This document shows, piece by piece, positions 1-7,347 of a stretch of 27,061 nucleotides of DNA. Position numbers and translations under genes: made by a program. Origin of the DNA: CAZUCU01 sp964618845 (GTDB taxonomy: Bacteria; Patescibacteriota; Minisyncoccia; Phycocordibacterales; JAACPR01); assembly GCA_964618845.1 (NCBI GenBank), contig CAZUCU010000007.1, positions 1 to 27,061 on the forward strand. The letters run 5' to 3'. The notes below the pieces were generated by a model that saw only the letters and a list, made by a program, of their open reading frames with translations, did no database searches and had not been told where the DNA came from. The stretch's first letter is position 1. Every line of letters begins with the position of its first letter.

Positions 1-400
1 TTGTGATAGGACCAAAGTATCCAGCTGTTGGTGAAATACCATTAGCTCCTTGCCATGCTCCTAAAGCTGCCCGTGTAAGCTCTCCAAAGTATCCTTTGGA
101 AACTCCTGTGGGAATTGTTAATCTTCCTTGTTCCTCAAGGAAAGTTTGTAGAGCAACAACATCAGATCCTGTTGATCCAACTGTTAGATCTCTACCGAAT
201 GGACCACAAGCTGCTGAAGAACCTCCAACAGATGACCCACCCTGTGCTGCTGTGACAGCGGCAATGACAGACTCTGAAACTCCCAAGCCCCTTAGAAGCT
301 CTGCGAGTTCAGTATTTGTCAATGCTGAAGCTGGAACTGCTACAACTGCAAAAGCAAGTGTAGCAAAAACTCCAGCAACTTTTAATGAAATATTTTTCAT
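1..400 (-). CDS. Secreted peptidoglycan-binding-domain protein, C-terminus off the window edge
   Basis: The reverse strand is open from an ATG at 400-398 to the window edge, about 133 codons with no stop. The N-terminus is a clear Sec signal peptide: MKNISLK, a hydrophobic stretch rich in Ala and Val, then VPASALT as the likely cleavage site. After a Gly/Ser-rich segment the sequence CGPFGRDLTVGSTGSDVV and ALQTFLEEQGRLTIPTGV, followed by GYFGELTRAAL, matches the PG_binding_1 fold: a conserved DVxxLQ helix and a GxFGxxTxxAL helix. Proteins with a signal peptide followed by this domain are common in Parcubacteria, where they are thought to act at the cell surface. The rest of the protein, which could carry a catalytic domain, lies outside the window. 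A promoter-like sequence lies just upstream, and a purine-rich AAAGAAA precedes the ATG. Confidence 0.85.
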   Translation of the reverse strand, partial: MKNISLKVAGVFATLAFAVVAVPASALTNTELAELLRGLGVSESVIAAVTAAQGGSSVGGSSAACGPFGRDLTVGSTGSDVVALQTFLEEQGRLTIPTGVSKGYFGELTRAALGAWQGANGISPTAGYFGPIT

Positions 401-435
401 ATTTTCTTTATAAAGTTTAAGACTGAAATCTCGCC

Positions 436-462
436 ATTATAATAAATTTGGTCTAATTTCAA
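436..462 (-). promoter_or_regulatory. Putative sigma-70-type promoter of the peptidoglycan-binding protein gene
   Basis: On the reverse strand TTGAAA (462-457) is followed after 15 bases by a perfect TATAAT (441-436). Transcription would start near 430, giving a 5' leader of about 30 nt before the ATG at 400. The spacer is shorter than the usual 17, so only the -10 box is strong. Confidence 0.5.
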
Positions 463-601
463 TCTGTGAATTAATAATTAATTATCAATTTCATGTATCA
501 AGAATATGACACATGAAGAAACCATTCTGGAAAATGGCAAATATCTTGTCTGAATAATTCATATTCCAGTTATGAATGCCACAATCAAAGATGTGGCGAT
601 C

Positions 602-919
602 TTACACTAAATCCGAGCCGGTGGCTCGTTTTAGTTTCATGGATTTTAGTCTGAATTCTTTCCAATCAATCAAAACTGATTTAGGAATTTCTGGAAACCC
701 AAGACGATGATAATCGATTTTTGAACATTCGTAATTCATCTTCCGTCTGTAAAGATGAATTACAAAAAGAAAACTTAAATTCCCACTATGCCAAAAGCTT
801 AGCGGGACACATATTAAATTTTCAATGATCAACCATTCAGAAATATCTTCGTCCCGAGTTAGTCTATTATACAACACTTTTGTGTAAGTAAATAAACCTA
901 TACTGTGGAAAACCCTCAA
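602..919 (-). CDS. Small hypothetical ORF, doubtful
   Basis: The longest form is 105 codons and starts at a TTG with no ribosome-binding site. A shorter form starts at ATG 739-737 with GGAAG five bases upstream and would encode 45 residues (MNYECSKIDYHRLGFPEIP and onward, ending KRATGSDLV). I recognise no family. The N-terminal part of the long form has low-quality, mixed hydrophobic sequence and contains a TATAAT-like box on the coding strand, which suggests that, if anything is translated, it is the short form. The short form's ATG lies inside a perfect 12-bp hairpin (731-763). The 3' end carries a GAGCC/GGCTC mini-hairpin. It may be a degraded gene. Confidence 0.25.
   Translation of the reverse strand: MRVFHSIGLFTYTKVLYNRLTRDEDISEWLIIENLICVPLSFWHSGNLSFLFVIHLYRRKMNYECSKIDYHRLGFPEIPKSVLIDWKEFRLKSMKLKRATGSDLV
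731..763 (-). promoter_or_regulatory. Perfect 12-bp hairpin covering a candidate start codon
   Basis: Bases 731-742 and 752-763 are exact inverted repeats with a 9-nt loop. Read on the reverse strand, the 3' arm contains the ATG at 739-737 of the 45-codon form of the preceding ORF, and the purine-rich GGAAG lies across the loop and stem. The structure would occlude initiation. Whether the ORF is real is uncertain. Confidence 0.3.
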
Positions 920-980
920 AAAAGAAAGTTTATCACAGATATTTATATATTAGTCAAAAAAACACAAAAGTCAATGCTAA

Positions 981-1333
981 AATCCGAAATACGAAGCACG
1001 AAATAGTAAAAGCACGAAATCAGAAATTCGAAATACGAAACAAATCCGAAATTCTAAATTCGAAATCAGAAACACCGGTTTGGAATTTCGTATTTCTAAT
1101 TTCGTGCTTGTTTCGTATTTCGTGCTTCGNNNNNNNNNNNNNNNNNNNNNNNNNNNNNNNNNNNNNNNNNNNNNNNNNNNNNNNNNNNNNNNNNNNNNNN
1201 NNNNNNNNNNNNNNNNNNNNNNNNNNNNNCCGGTTTGGAATTTCGTATTTCTAATTTCGTGCTTGTTTCGTATTTCGTGCTTCGTATTTCTTATTGTTTC
1301 GTATTTCGTGCTTCGGATTTCGGATTTCTACTC
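981..1333. repeat. Dispersed ATTTCG-word repeat cluster, palindromic, containing assembly gap 1
   Basis: The segment consists of variants of CGAAATACGAAGCACGAAAT on its left side and the complementary ATTTCGTATTTCGTGCTTCG words on its right, arranged around a centre AAACACCGGTTT near 1070-1081. It is therefore an imperfect palindrome made of short degenerate words. Related clusters lie at 2181-2300 and 7758-7887, and fragments lie inside ftsK and argS. The right edge stops a few bases from the stop codon of the gene at 1340. Any translation of this stretch is an artefact of the repeat. No other gene or RNA is visible between 920 and 1339. Confidence 0.9.
1130..1229. other. Assembly gap 1 (100 N), flanked by an exact 55-base duplication
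   Basis: Exactly 100 N. The 55 bases ending at 1129 (1075-1129) are identical to the 55 bases starting at 1230 (1230-1284). The gap length is a placeholder, and the two contig ends probably overlap. Confidence 0.95.
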
Positions 1334-1339
1334 GGATTT

Positions 1340-2065
1340 CTACAAGGAATACTTCGCCCATCGGCGTTCTCCTGTCCTTTTGATTTTGTTTTCTTCTATA
1401 AGCCTATTTAGCGTTCTTTGAATTGTTTTTTCACTACAATCAATAATTAGTTCTGAAATGTCTTTAATAGATACCTCCCCTTTGTCTTTTATTATTTGAA
1501 ATATCTTGGAGTTTCTGTCTGAAGATATGTCCTTTATATCTTGTCTTTTATATGTTTTGGGGTGAATTAAAACATTCTTTTTTTCTCCTTCTATTGTTTT
1601 TTCAATACCACTTTTTAGACCCACATCAAAATAATTTTTTTTGAATTCTGGAGAGTCCTCGTCTTTTAGTTTTTCATCTTGTTGATCAATTACTCTCATT
1701 AAATTTATAATTTCTGTCCTTAAAATTTCATTGTTCATAAACGAAATATAACCCGATATATGAGCCAAATTATATTCTGTTAAAAGTTTCAACAAGTTAG
1801 ATTTAGCCTTTTGTATTAGAAAATTTCTATCTTTTCTTAGATAAAAAAACGTGCAAATAGTGTTTAATAGGTTATGAACAGTGACTTTTATATTTGTCTT
1901 TAATTTATCATTATTAGATATAAAGTCTGATAAAACATAAGTCGCATAGGCAATCTTTTCTGTCTTTTTCAATATATATTTATATTCAATATCATTTGTA
2001 TAGTTATAAGACAGTGTGCTTGATTGTATAAGACCTATTCTTTTTTCTATTTTGTCCTTATCCAT
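1340..2065 (-). CDS. CPR hypothetical protein with C-terminal winged-helix (DeoR/MarR-like) domain
   Basis: A 241-residue soluble protein. The N-terminal two thirds are alpha-helical and charged; phrases such as KKTEKIAYATYVLSDFIS and LLKLLTEYNLAHISGYIS resemble a CPR-restricted hypothetical family as I recall it, without an assigned function. The last ~55 residues (KIFQIIKDKGEVSIKDIS, then CSEKTIQRTLNRLIEENK, then KRTGERRWAKYSL) fit a winged helix-turn-helix: a recognition helix followed by a basic wing. A DNA-binding role is inferred. I place the start at ATG 2065, because the upstream promoter would leave only ~11 nt of leader before an alternative in-frame TTG at 2104, which also lacks a ribosome-binding site. 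The gene is isolated between two repeat clusters, and its stop codon lies seven bases from the first one. Confidence 0.75.
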   Translation of the reverse strand: MDKDKIEKRIGLIQSSTLSYNYTNDIEYKYILKKTEKIAYATYVLSDFISNNDKLKTNIKVTVHNLLNTICTFFYLRKDRNFLIQKAKSNLLKLLTEYNLAHISGYISFMNNEILRTEIINLMRVIDQQDEKLKDEDSPEFKKNYFDVGLKSGIEKTIEGEKKNVLIHPKTYKRQDIKDISSDRNSKIFQIIKDKGEVSIKDISELIIDCSEKTIQRTLNRLIEENKIKRTGERRWAKYSL

Positions 2066-2121
2066 CTTGTCTTTTTGTTTTAAGTTAATAAATCTATCAG
2101 ACAATAATGCTTGATGTCCCT

Positions 2122-2150
2122 ACTATATAAAAGGCTCCCTTGAATTACAA
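2122..2150 (-). promoter_or_regulatory. Putative sigma-70 promoter for the winged-helix protein
   Basis: Reverse strand: TTGTAA (2150-2145), a 17-base spacer, then TATAGT (2127-2122). Spacing is ideal and both boxes are close to consensus. The predicted start near 2115 gives a leader of about 50 nt to the ATG at 2065. Confidence 0.55.
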
Positions 2151-2180
2151 TTGTCTTTTATAGATTTTTGTGTCGTATTA

Positions 2181-2300
2181 GTAAAAGCAAGAAATTAGAA
2201 ATTATAAATACGTGTTTGGAATTTCGTATTTCGAATTTGTTTCGTATTTCGAATTTCTGATTTCGTATTTCGGATTTTGCACTCCGAATTTCGTGCTTAT
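2181..2300. repeat. Dispersed ATTTCG-word repeat cluster between the winged-helix gene and ftsK
   Basis: A short left arm (AAGCAAGAAATTAGAAATTA) and a longer right arm of ATTTCGTATTTCG words flank a centre ACGTGTTTGG near 2210-2219, the same plan as the clusters at 981-1333 and 7758-7887. A second word, TCTAAATGTCTG, follows immediately (2304-2315) and belongs to the repeat seen upstream of metG and ileS. Confidence 0.85.
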
Positions 2301-2360
2301 ATTCTAAATGTCTGTTAAAATATAACCATTAAAAGGGGTTTATTTAATATTTTATTTATA

Positions 2361-4538
2361 ATGGGCAGAAAAAAGAAAAAAGACTTAGAGAAAGTTACAA
2401 GTAAGTCTTTTATAAAACAAGAGACGGTCGAAACAATAATGGCCATATTGTTTTTCTTGTTGGCACTTATTTTAATATTGGCCGTATTTGGGCAAGGGGG
2501 AATTGTGGGTGAAAAAGTATACGAAATATTTAAATTTCTTTTTGGTTTTGGTTTTTTCTTGATCCCAGTAATTTTAATAATGCTCGGAATATCTTTTCTT
2601 AGAGAAATTAAAAATAATTTTGCGACTCCCAAAATTATTGCATCTTTTGTTTTGTTTTTTTCGAGTTTGGGTTTTGTCGATCTGGTTTCAAATAAAGCTG
2701 GCATTGTTGGGAACTTTATCACTAAACCCCTGGTATCATTATTTGATTTTTGGGTAAGTATAATAATTACTTTGGCATTAATTTTGATTTCTATAATTTT
2801 TGTCTTTGAAGCATCGATAAAGATTTCGTCGATACGAAATCTTTTCAAATCCGAAGCACGAAATAAGAAATCCGAAAATGACGGCGGTGGTTTTGTAGAA
2901 CAAAATATTGAAGCTGAAGAAGAGGAAGAAATAGAAGATCCAAAAGAAAATCAAGATGAAATTGAGGTTGACAAAACATCGAGCTTTGGTTTTAAAACCA
3001 AAAAAGGTAGCGGTTTGATATTCTTTCCCGGAAATACAATTTCTAAAAAAGAATTTACTCCCCCTCCACTGGAACTTTTAGAAAAAGATGCAGGTAAACC
3101 TGGTGTAGGTGACATCAAAGCAAATGCAAATATAATAAGAAGAACTTTATTTAATTTTGGCATTCAAGTAGAAATGGATGAGATTTCAATTGGACCGTCA
3201 GTCACAAGGTATGCCTTGAAACCAGCTGAAGGAGTTAAGCTTTCAAAAATTGTTGCATTGCAAAATGATTTATCACTCGCACTTGCAGCACATCCACTTA
3301 GAATTGAGGCCCCAATTCCTGGAAAATCATTGGTTGGTGTTGAAATTCCAAATACCAAAAAAACGCTTGTTGGTTTGGGTTCCATAATGGAAGATAAACA
3401 TTTTAAAACATCTGAAAAACCACTCCTTCTTTGTTTGGGGAAAGGTGTAACAGGTCAATCACATTTTTATGATTTGGGTAAAATGCCACACATATTAATC
3501 GCCGGTGCTACAGGTTCTGGAAAATCTGTGGCAATTCACACCTTTCTTGCTTCCCTACTTTATAGAAACTCGCCTGATAATTTAAAATTCATTATGGTTG
3601 ACCCAAAAAGAGTTGAACTTACCTTGTACAATGGAATTCCACACCTTTTAACCAATGTAATAACCGATGCTAAAAAAACCATTCTGGCACTTAAGTGGGC
3701 GGCAAAAGAAATGGATAGAAGATATGATATTTTGGAAGAATACAGTGCGCGCGATGTTGATTCCTACCATAGAAACATATTAAACCCAGCAATAGAAAAA
3801 GCAAAAGAAACCAAAAATACTGACAACTTACCACCAAATATGCCTTATATTGTTATAGTAATTGATGAATTGGCAGATATAATGCAAACTTACCCGAGAG
3901 AACTTGAGTCTGCAGTTGTTCGACTCGCACAAATGTCTCGAGCCGTTGGTATTCACTTGATGGTTTCAACACAAAGACCTTCAGTAAATGTTATTACAGG
4001 TCTTATTAAGGCAAATATTCCAACAAGGGTGGCTTTACAAGTTGCTTCTCAAATTGATTCAAGAACCATTTTGGATCAACCGGGTGCAGAAAAATTATTG
4101 GGATCAGGAGATATGCTGTTTCTTTCTGGTGATATGTCCAAACCCGTTAGACTTCAATCAGCCTTTATTTCTGAAAAAGAAGTAAAAAATGTGGTTGATT
4201 GGTTGAAAGAAAATTACGAAAAATCAAAAGAAGAAATAAAACTTGAAGAAAAAACAGGAGTCCAAACATTCCTTGAGACATTAGAGGAAAACACTGAAGA
4301 AGATGAAAATCTGGACGAAATGTATGAAGACGCAAAAGAAACTGTAATAAGAGCAAAAAAAGCAAGCACTTCCTATATTCAAAGAAAATTAGGGATAGGA
4401 TACGCAAGAGCAGCAAGAATTATGGATCAATTAGAAGAAAAAGGGGTTATTGGTCCAGAAAATGGCTCCAAACCGAGAGGTGTTTTGATTGGGGAAACCG
4501 ACTCATCGACATCACCAACAACAAATAACGAAGAATAA
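2361..4538 (+). CDS. ftsK: DNA translocase FtsK/SpoIIIE
   Basis: A 725-residue hexameric ATPase that pumps chromosomal DNA through the division septum. The N-terminus has four membrane helices (about residues 24-45, 55-77, 90-110 and 122-150), an anchor shorter than in Escherichia coli. A charged linker (~155-225, Glu-rich) follows. The motor domain has Walker A GATGSGKS at about 381-388, Walker B IVIVIDELAD near 496, and MSRAVGIHLMVSTQRPS downstream. The C-terminal gamma winged helix is present (KASTSYIQRKLGIGYARAAR, then IMDQLEEKGVIGPENGSKPR), so sequence-directed loading is likely. The linker contains a fragment of the dispersed ATTTCG repeat in frame (2831-2876). No good ribosome-binding site precedes the ATG. 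The next gene starts one base after the stop. Confidence 0.97.
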   Translation: MGRKKKKDLEKVTSKSFIKQETVETIMAILFFLLALILILAVFGQGGIVGEKVYEIFKFLFGFGFFLIPVILIMLGISFLREIKNNFATPKIIASFVLFFSSLGFVDLVSNKAGIVGNFITKPLVSLFDFWVSIIITLALILISIIFVFEASIKISSIRNLFKSEARNKKSENDGGGFVEQNIEAEEEEEIEDPKENQDEIEVDKTSSFGFKTKKGSGLIFFPGNTISKKEFTPPPLELLEKDAGKPGVGDIKANANIIRRTLFNFGIQVEMDEISIGPSVTRYALKPAEGVKLSKIVALQNDLSLALAAHPLRIEAPIPGKSLVGVEIPNTKKTLVGLGSIMEDKHFKTSEKPLLLCLGKGVTGQSHFYDLGKMPHILIAGATGSGKSVAIHTFLASLLYRNSPDNLKFIMVDPKRVELTLYNGIPHLLTNVITDAKKTILALKWAAKEMDRRYDILEEYSARDVDSYHRNILNPAIEKAKETKNTDNLPPNMPYIVIVIDELADIMQTYPRELESAVVRLAQMSRAVGIHLMVSTQRPSVNVITGLIKANIPTRVALQVASQIDSRTILDQPGAEKLLGSGDMLFLSGDMSKPVRLQSAFISEKEVKNVVDWLKENYEKSKEEIKLEEKTGVQTFLETLEENTEEDENLDEMYEDAKETVIRAKKASTSYIQRKLGIGYARAARIMDQLEEKGVIGPENGSKPRGVLIGETDSSTSPTTNNEE
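2831..2876 (+). repeat. Dispersed repeat fragment inside the ftsK linker
   Basis: The words GATACGAAAT, CCGAAGCACGAAATAAG and AAATCCGAA are those of the intergenic repeat. They encode SIRNLFKSEARNKKSEN between the last membrane helix and the acidic linker. The reading frame is kept. Confidence 0.7.
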
Positions 4539-4539
4539 G

Positions 4540-4965
4540 ATGGCAAGGTATGGATCATTGGTCAGATTAATAATAATAGTCTTAATCGCCGTTATTATTT
4601 TTGTTTATGTAATATTTAATTCTAGATTTATTATGGGGGGTCCAATTATAGAAATTTATGACTTAAAAAACGGTCAAATAATCGAGGGGGATGGCTTGAT
4701 AGAGATTAAGGGAAAAGCAAAGAATACATCTTTTATAAGCTTAAATGGCAGAACAATTTATATTGATGAAAAAAATGAATTTAATGAAAAAATATTATTA
4801 AGTAATCAAATAAACAAGATAGAAATATATGCAAAAGATAAATTTGGTAAAGAAATTAGAAAAAATATAATCTTGGTATATAACAGAACACCTATCCCCC
4901 TACCTCAAATAAAAACAGATGTAGAAGAAGCAACAACAACAGAAGAAATATTAGAAAATCCTTAA
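4540..4965 (+). CDS. Single-pass membrane protein with bacterial Ig-like / glucodextranase-B-type domain
   Basis: 141 residues from the ATG one base after the ftsK stop; the tight spacing picks this start over one 51 bases upstream inside ftsK. One membrane helix lies at about residues 7-27 (LVRLIIIVLIAVIIFVYVIF), short and N-in by charge. The outside portion is a single beta-sandwich: GPIIEIYDLKNGQIIEGDGL, then IEIKGKAKNTSFISLNGR, then a terminal strand ending IILVYNR. This is the pattern of Big/Glucodextran_B domains (x-G-x-A-x-N/T ... V-x-G). A Thr/Glu-rich tail ends it. Translational coupling to ftsK suggests an envelope or division role, but function is unknown. Confidence 0.8.
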   Translation: MARYGSLVRLIIIVLIAVIIFVYVIFNSRFIMGGPIIEIYDLKNGQIIEGDGLIEIKGKAKNTSFISLNGRTIYIDEKNEFNEKILLSNQINKIEIYAKDKFGKEIRKNIILVYNRTPIPLPQIKTDVEEATTTEEILENP

Positions 4966-5056
4966 AAAATATTAAAAATAAGCTTAAATATTGGATAGCG
5001 AATTTAAAAATGAAGTGGTAGGATAATAAAGTAATTTAAAAGTTAACAAAAATTTT

Positions 5057-6082
5057 ATGCCCAAAAAAAGTACCAAAAAAACTGCAAAAAAGGAAGAAAA
5101 TGGGGTTAAAAACATTGATGAAACCTTAAAAGAAATCCAAACCAAATTTGGCGCTGAAGCAATAATGAAGCTTGGTGATAAGCCCAGAGTCGATGTAGAC
5201 ACAATTCCAACTGGCTCTTTGGGCCTAGATTACGCTCTCGGTGTAGGAGGAGTTCCAAGAGGGAGAATTATAGAGATTTTTGGTCCAGAGTCATCTGGTA
5301 AAACTACTCTCTCCCTTCATATTATTGCTGAAGCACAGAAAAAAGGTGGCATTTGTGCTTTTATAGACGCTGAACACGCACTTGACCCTGAGTATTCCAA
5401 AAGATTGGGAGTTAAACTTGACGAATTACTACTTTCTCAACCAGACACAGGAGAACAAGCTTTGGAAATTACCGAAAGTTTAGTTAGATCTGGAAAGATT
5501 GATGTTGTCGTTATTGACTCAGTCGCAGCACTTACTCCAAAAGACGAAATTGAGGGTGACATGGGGGCATATCATGTCGGAAAACAAGCAAGACTAATGT
5601 CTCAAGCACTCAGAAAACTTACTGCCATAACTGCTAAAAGTAAAACCGTTGTAATATTCATAAATCAAATTAGAATGCAAATTGGCATAATGTTCGGAAA
5701 TCCAGAGACTACCCCCGGAGGTAAAGCTCTCAAATTCTATACTTCTGTTCGACTTGATATAAGAAGAATTGCTCAAATCAAAAAAGGAGATGAGGTAATG
5801 GGAGGACGTGTAAAAGTGAAAGTTGTAAAAAATAAAGTTGCAGCCCCATTCAAATCCACAGAATTTGACCTGATGTATAACGAAGGAATTTCCAAAGAAG
5901 GTGAAATGTTGGTACTTGGAGAAAAATTTAAAATTATTGAAAAAAGCGGATCTTCTTATTCTTATGGAGAGATTAAACTTGGAAGAGGATACGATGCGGC
6001 CAGAACTTATTTAAAAGAAGACAAAAAAGTTTCTGGTGAAATTTTGAAAACTATTCGAGAAAAATTAAAGGAGGATAAGTAG
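5057..6082 (+). CDS. recA: Recombinase RecA
   Basis: 341 residues, close to the usual 340-355. RecA forms ATP-dependent filaments on single-stranded DNA for strand exchange and, where present, LexA cleavage. The sequence shows Walker A GPESSGKT at 76-83, the IDAEHALDPEYSKRLGV segment, Walker B VVVIDSVAALTPKDEIEGDM with the catalytic Glu, loop L1/L2 residues around INQIRMQIGIMFGNPETTPG, and the GGKALKFYTSVRLDIRR core. The N-terminus is Lys-rich (PKKSTKKTAKKEE) and the C-terminal acidic tail is short. No lexA is seen in the window. The stop codon TAG lies inside the left end of a long inverted repeat. Confidence 0.98.
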   Translation: MPKKSTKKTAKKEENGVKNIDETLKEIQTKFGAEAIMKLGDKPRVDVDTIPTGSLGLDYALGVGGVPRGRIIEIFGPESSGKTTLSLHIIAEAQKKGGICAFIDAEHALDPEYSKRLGVKLDELLLSQPDTGEQALEITESLVRSGKIDVVVIDSVAALTPKDEIEGDMGAYHVGKQARLMSQALRKLTAITAKSKTVVIFINQIRMQIGIMFGNPETTPGGKALKFYTSVRLDIRRIAQIKKGDEVMGGRVKVKVVKNKVAAPFKSTEFDLMYNEGISKEGEMLVLGEKFKIIEKSGSSYSYGEIKLGRGYDAARTYLKEDKKVSGEILKTIREKLKEDK

Positions 6083-6206
6083 CCCCCCAAAATAAAATAT
6101 GCCAAAATATATTTTTTAAGTTTTTTTCTTGATAACAAAATAGGAAGTAATGCGGACGAAAAAGTTAAAAAATATATTTTGGCATATTTTATTTTGAGGG
6201 TCTACT
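6078..6206. repeat. Long inverted repeat between recA and efp (42-bp arms, 45-nt loop)
   Basis: Arms 6078-6119 and 6165-6206 are complementary over 42 bp with only two mismatches; the inner 32 bp are perfect. The arms begin within the recA stop codon. The 45-nt interior has no ORF. The RNA would fold into a very long AU-rich hairpin, which could act as a transcription end or mRNA stabiliser for recA. The same geometry also fits a miniature transposable element with terminal inverted repeats. No clear target duplication is visible. Confidence 0.85.
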
Positions 6207-6251
6207 AATAAAAAGATTGAAAAATAAACTTCAATCTGATAAAATCGCCTA

Positions 6252-6830
6252 ATGTTAAATTACAACGAAATTAAAGAGAGGAAATACATAGTGCTCGATG
6301 GGACTCCTTATGAGGTGGTTGATTCTCATGTTTTTCGAAAACAACAAAGAAAGCCTGTTAATCAAACTAAGCTTAGAAACTTAATCACAGGTGCTATCAA
6401 ACCACATACCTTTCATAACAATGATGTCGTAGAAGAAGCTGAAATTTCAAAAGCAAAATATATTTATTCTTTTTCAAAATTTAATAGACAAACAGGCCAT
6501 GATGAATATTGGTTTTATAAAACAGGAGATCGAAGCCACCGACTCCATATTGATTCATCAATTATCGAAGATAAAATAAAATATCTGAAGCAAAATTTGG
6601 AAATAGAAGCATCTGTTTTTGATAATCAAATAATTGGGGTTACTATACCAATAAAAATGAAATTCAAAGTTAAGTCTGCACCACCCGCTGTCAAAGGAAA
6701 TACTTCAACGGGCGCAAACAAACAAGTTACTTTGGAAACTGGTTTGGTTATAAATGCTCCATTATTTGTCAATGAAGGAGATGAGATCGTAATCAATACT
6801 GAAACCGGAGAATATGTAGAAAGGGTTTAA
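6252..6830 (+). CDS. efp: Translation elongation factor P
   Basis: 192 residues, three beta domains as in the EF-P family (Escherichia coli 188). EF-P enters the ribosomal E site and relieves stalling at polyproline. Family landmarks are YIVLDGTPYEVVDS, TKLRNLITGAIKPHTFHNND, YSFSKFNRQTGHDEYWFYKT and the C-terminal OB domain with GNTSTGANKQVTLETGLVIN, then FVNEGDEIVINTETGEYVER. The domain I tip that normally reads PGKGxA around the modified Lys34 is replaced by KQQRKP at the same alignment length, so modification by the EpmA, EarP or YmfI routes is not expected from the sequence. The stop codon overlaps the antisense murC remnant. Confidence 0.95.
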   Translation: MLNYNEIKERKYIVLDGTPYEVVDSHVFRKQQRKPVNQTKLRNLITGAIKPHTFHNNDVVEEAEISKAKYIYSFSKFNRQTGHDEYWFYKTGDRSHRLHIDSSIIEDKIKYLKQNLEIEASVFDNQIIGVTIPIKMKFKVKSAPPAVKGNTSTGANKQVTLETGLVINAPLFVNEGDEIVINTETGEYVERV

Positions 6831-6910
6831 TTTAAAAGCTCTTCTCCTATTTTGTAAATATTTTTTGTCCCCATGGTCATGATAAGATCTCCTTTTTTGG
6901 GCTGAAGATT
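6827..6910 (-). pseudogene. murC: Remnant of the 3' end of murC (UDP-N-acetylmuramate-alanine ligase)
   Basis: On the reverse strand, about 27 codons read LQPKKGDLIMTMGTKNIYK then IGEELLN and a stop. This matches the C-terminal tail of MurC (KPGDL-LTMGAGDIYKVGEELL type). Directly upstream the frame closes with TAA; a neighbouring frame carries FEEVKIYKIF, which could be the frameshifted continuation. Nothing of the ATP-binding or central domains is present, so this is a truncated relic. Its stop overlaps the efp stop on the other strand. Identification rests on a short motif. Confidence 0.55.
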
Positions 6911-6991
6911 TTATATATTTTTACCTCTTCAAAATTTAGTAAAAAGATTATGATTTGCTTTTATTAACTTGTGTACATTATAAAATATTAG

Positions 6992-7022
6992 GCGGCGCCC
7001 TAAAGGGCGCCGCACTTTTTTC
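6992..7022 (+). terminator. Strong GC-rich intrinsic terminator, convergent
   Basis: GCGGCGCCC, a TAAA loop, GGGCGCCGC, then ACTTTTTT. A 9-bp all-GC stem with a T-run on the + strand ends transcription from efp. On the other strand the same hairpin contains the last codons and stop of the gene at 7000-7230. Confidence 0.85.
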
Positions 7023-7230
7023 TAATATTTCTATCTTTCTTCAAAAAATCAACAAAATGTCGATCTATTTTTCTTAAAAAGAGATTTAAATCGTCATAAG
7101 ACAAATTGCGAAGTGCTTTGTCTCTAGCACTTTTCCAAGATTCAATCACCGTCTTTAGGTCTTTTTGATCAAATCCAATTTCTCTCCCCAGAAGATCAAG
7201 CCTTTCTTCAAAAGTAAAAATAAAGTACAT
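7000..7230 (-). CDS. Small hypothetical protein (76 residues)
   Basis: An alpha-helical, charged, cytosolic protein (MYFIFTFEERLDLLGREIGF, then KDLKTVIESWKSARDKALRN, ending KKCGAL). I choose the ATG at 7230 because GAGAGGA stands seven bases upstream, the best ribosome-binding site in this part of the window; an upstream in-frame TTG has none. The last residues CGAL are encoded inside the GC-rich terminator hairpin. No family is recognised. The clear ribosome-binding site and terminator argue that it is a real, separately expressed gene. Confidence 0.6.
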   Translation of the reverse strand: MYFIFTFEERLDLLGREIGFDQKDLKTVIESWKSARDKALRNLSYDDLNLFLRKIDRHFVDFLKKDRNIRKKCGAL

Positions 7231-7347
7231 AATTTTCCTCTCTTGATTCAAATAAAATCATAACAGAGAGGCATTAAATCCTGATAAAAATAAAATTAAA
7301 AAAAAATAAAGTTTTAAATTAGAACACATTTTTAAGAAAGTTTCACT

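Noticed and set aside
3..413. 136-codon frame on the + strand at the left edge
   Set aside because: It is the mirror of the peptidoglycan-binding protein on the - strand, which has a signal peptide, domain motif and promoter.
578..597. GCCACA/TGTGGC hairpin as a terminator
   Set aside because: Only 6 bp with an 8-nt loop and no T-run on either side.
981..1333. CRISPR array or IS element end
   Set aside because: Words are degenerate, lack regular spacers, and no transposase is present in the window.
1080..1421. Frame running through gap 1 on the + strand
   Set aside because: It is a translation of the ATTTCG repeat plus Ns, with no homology and no ribosome-binding site.
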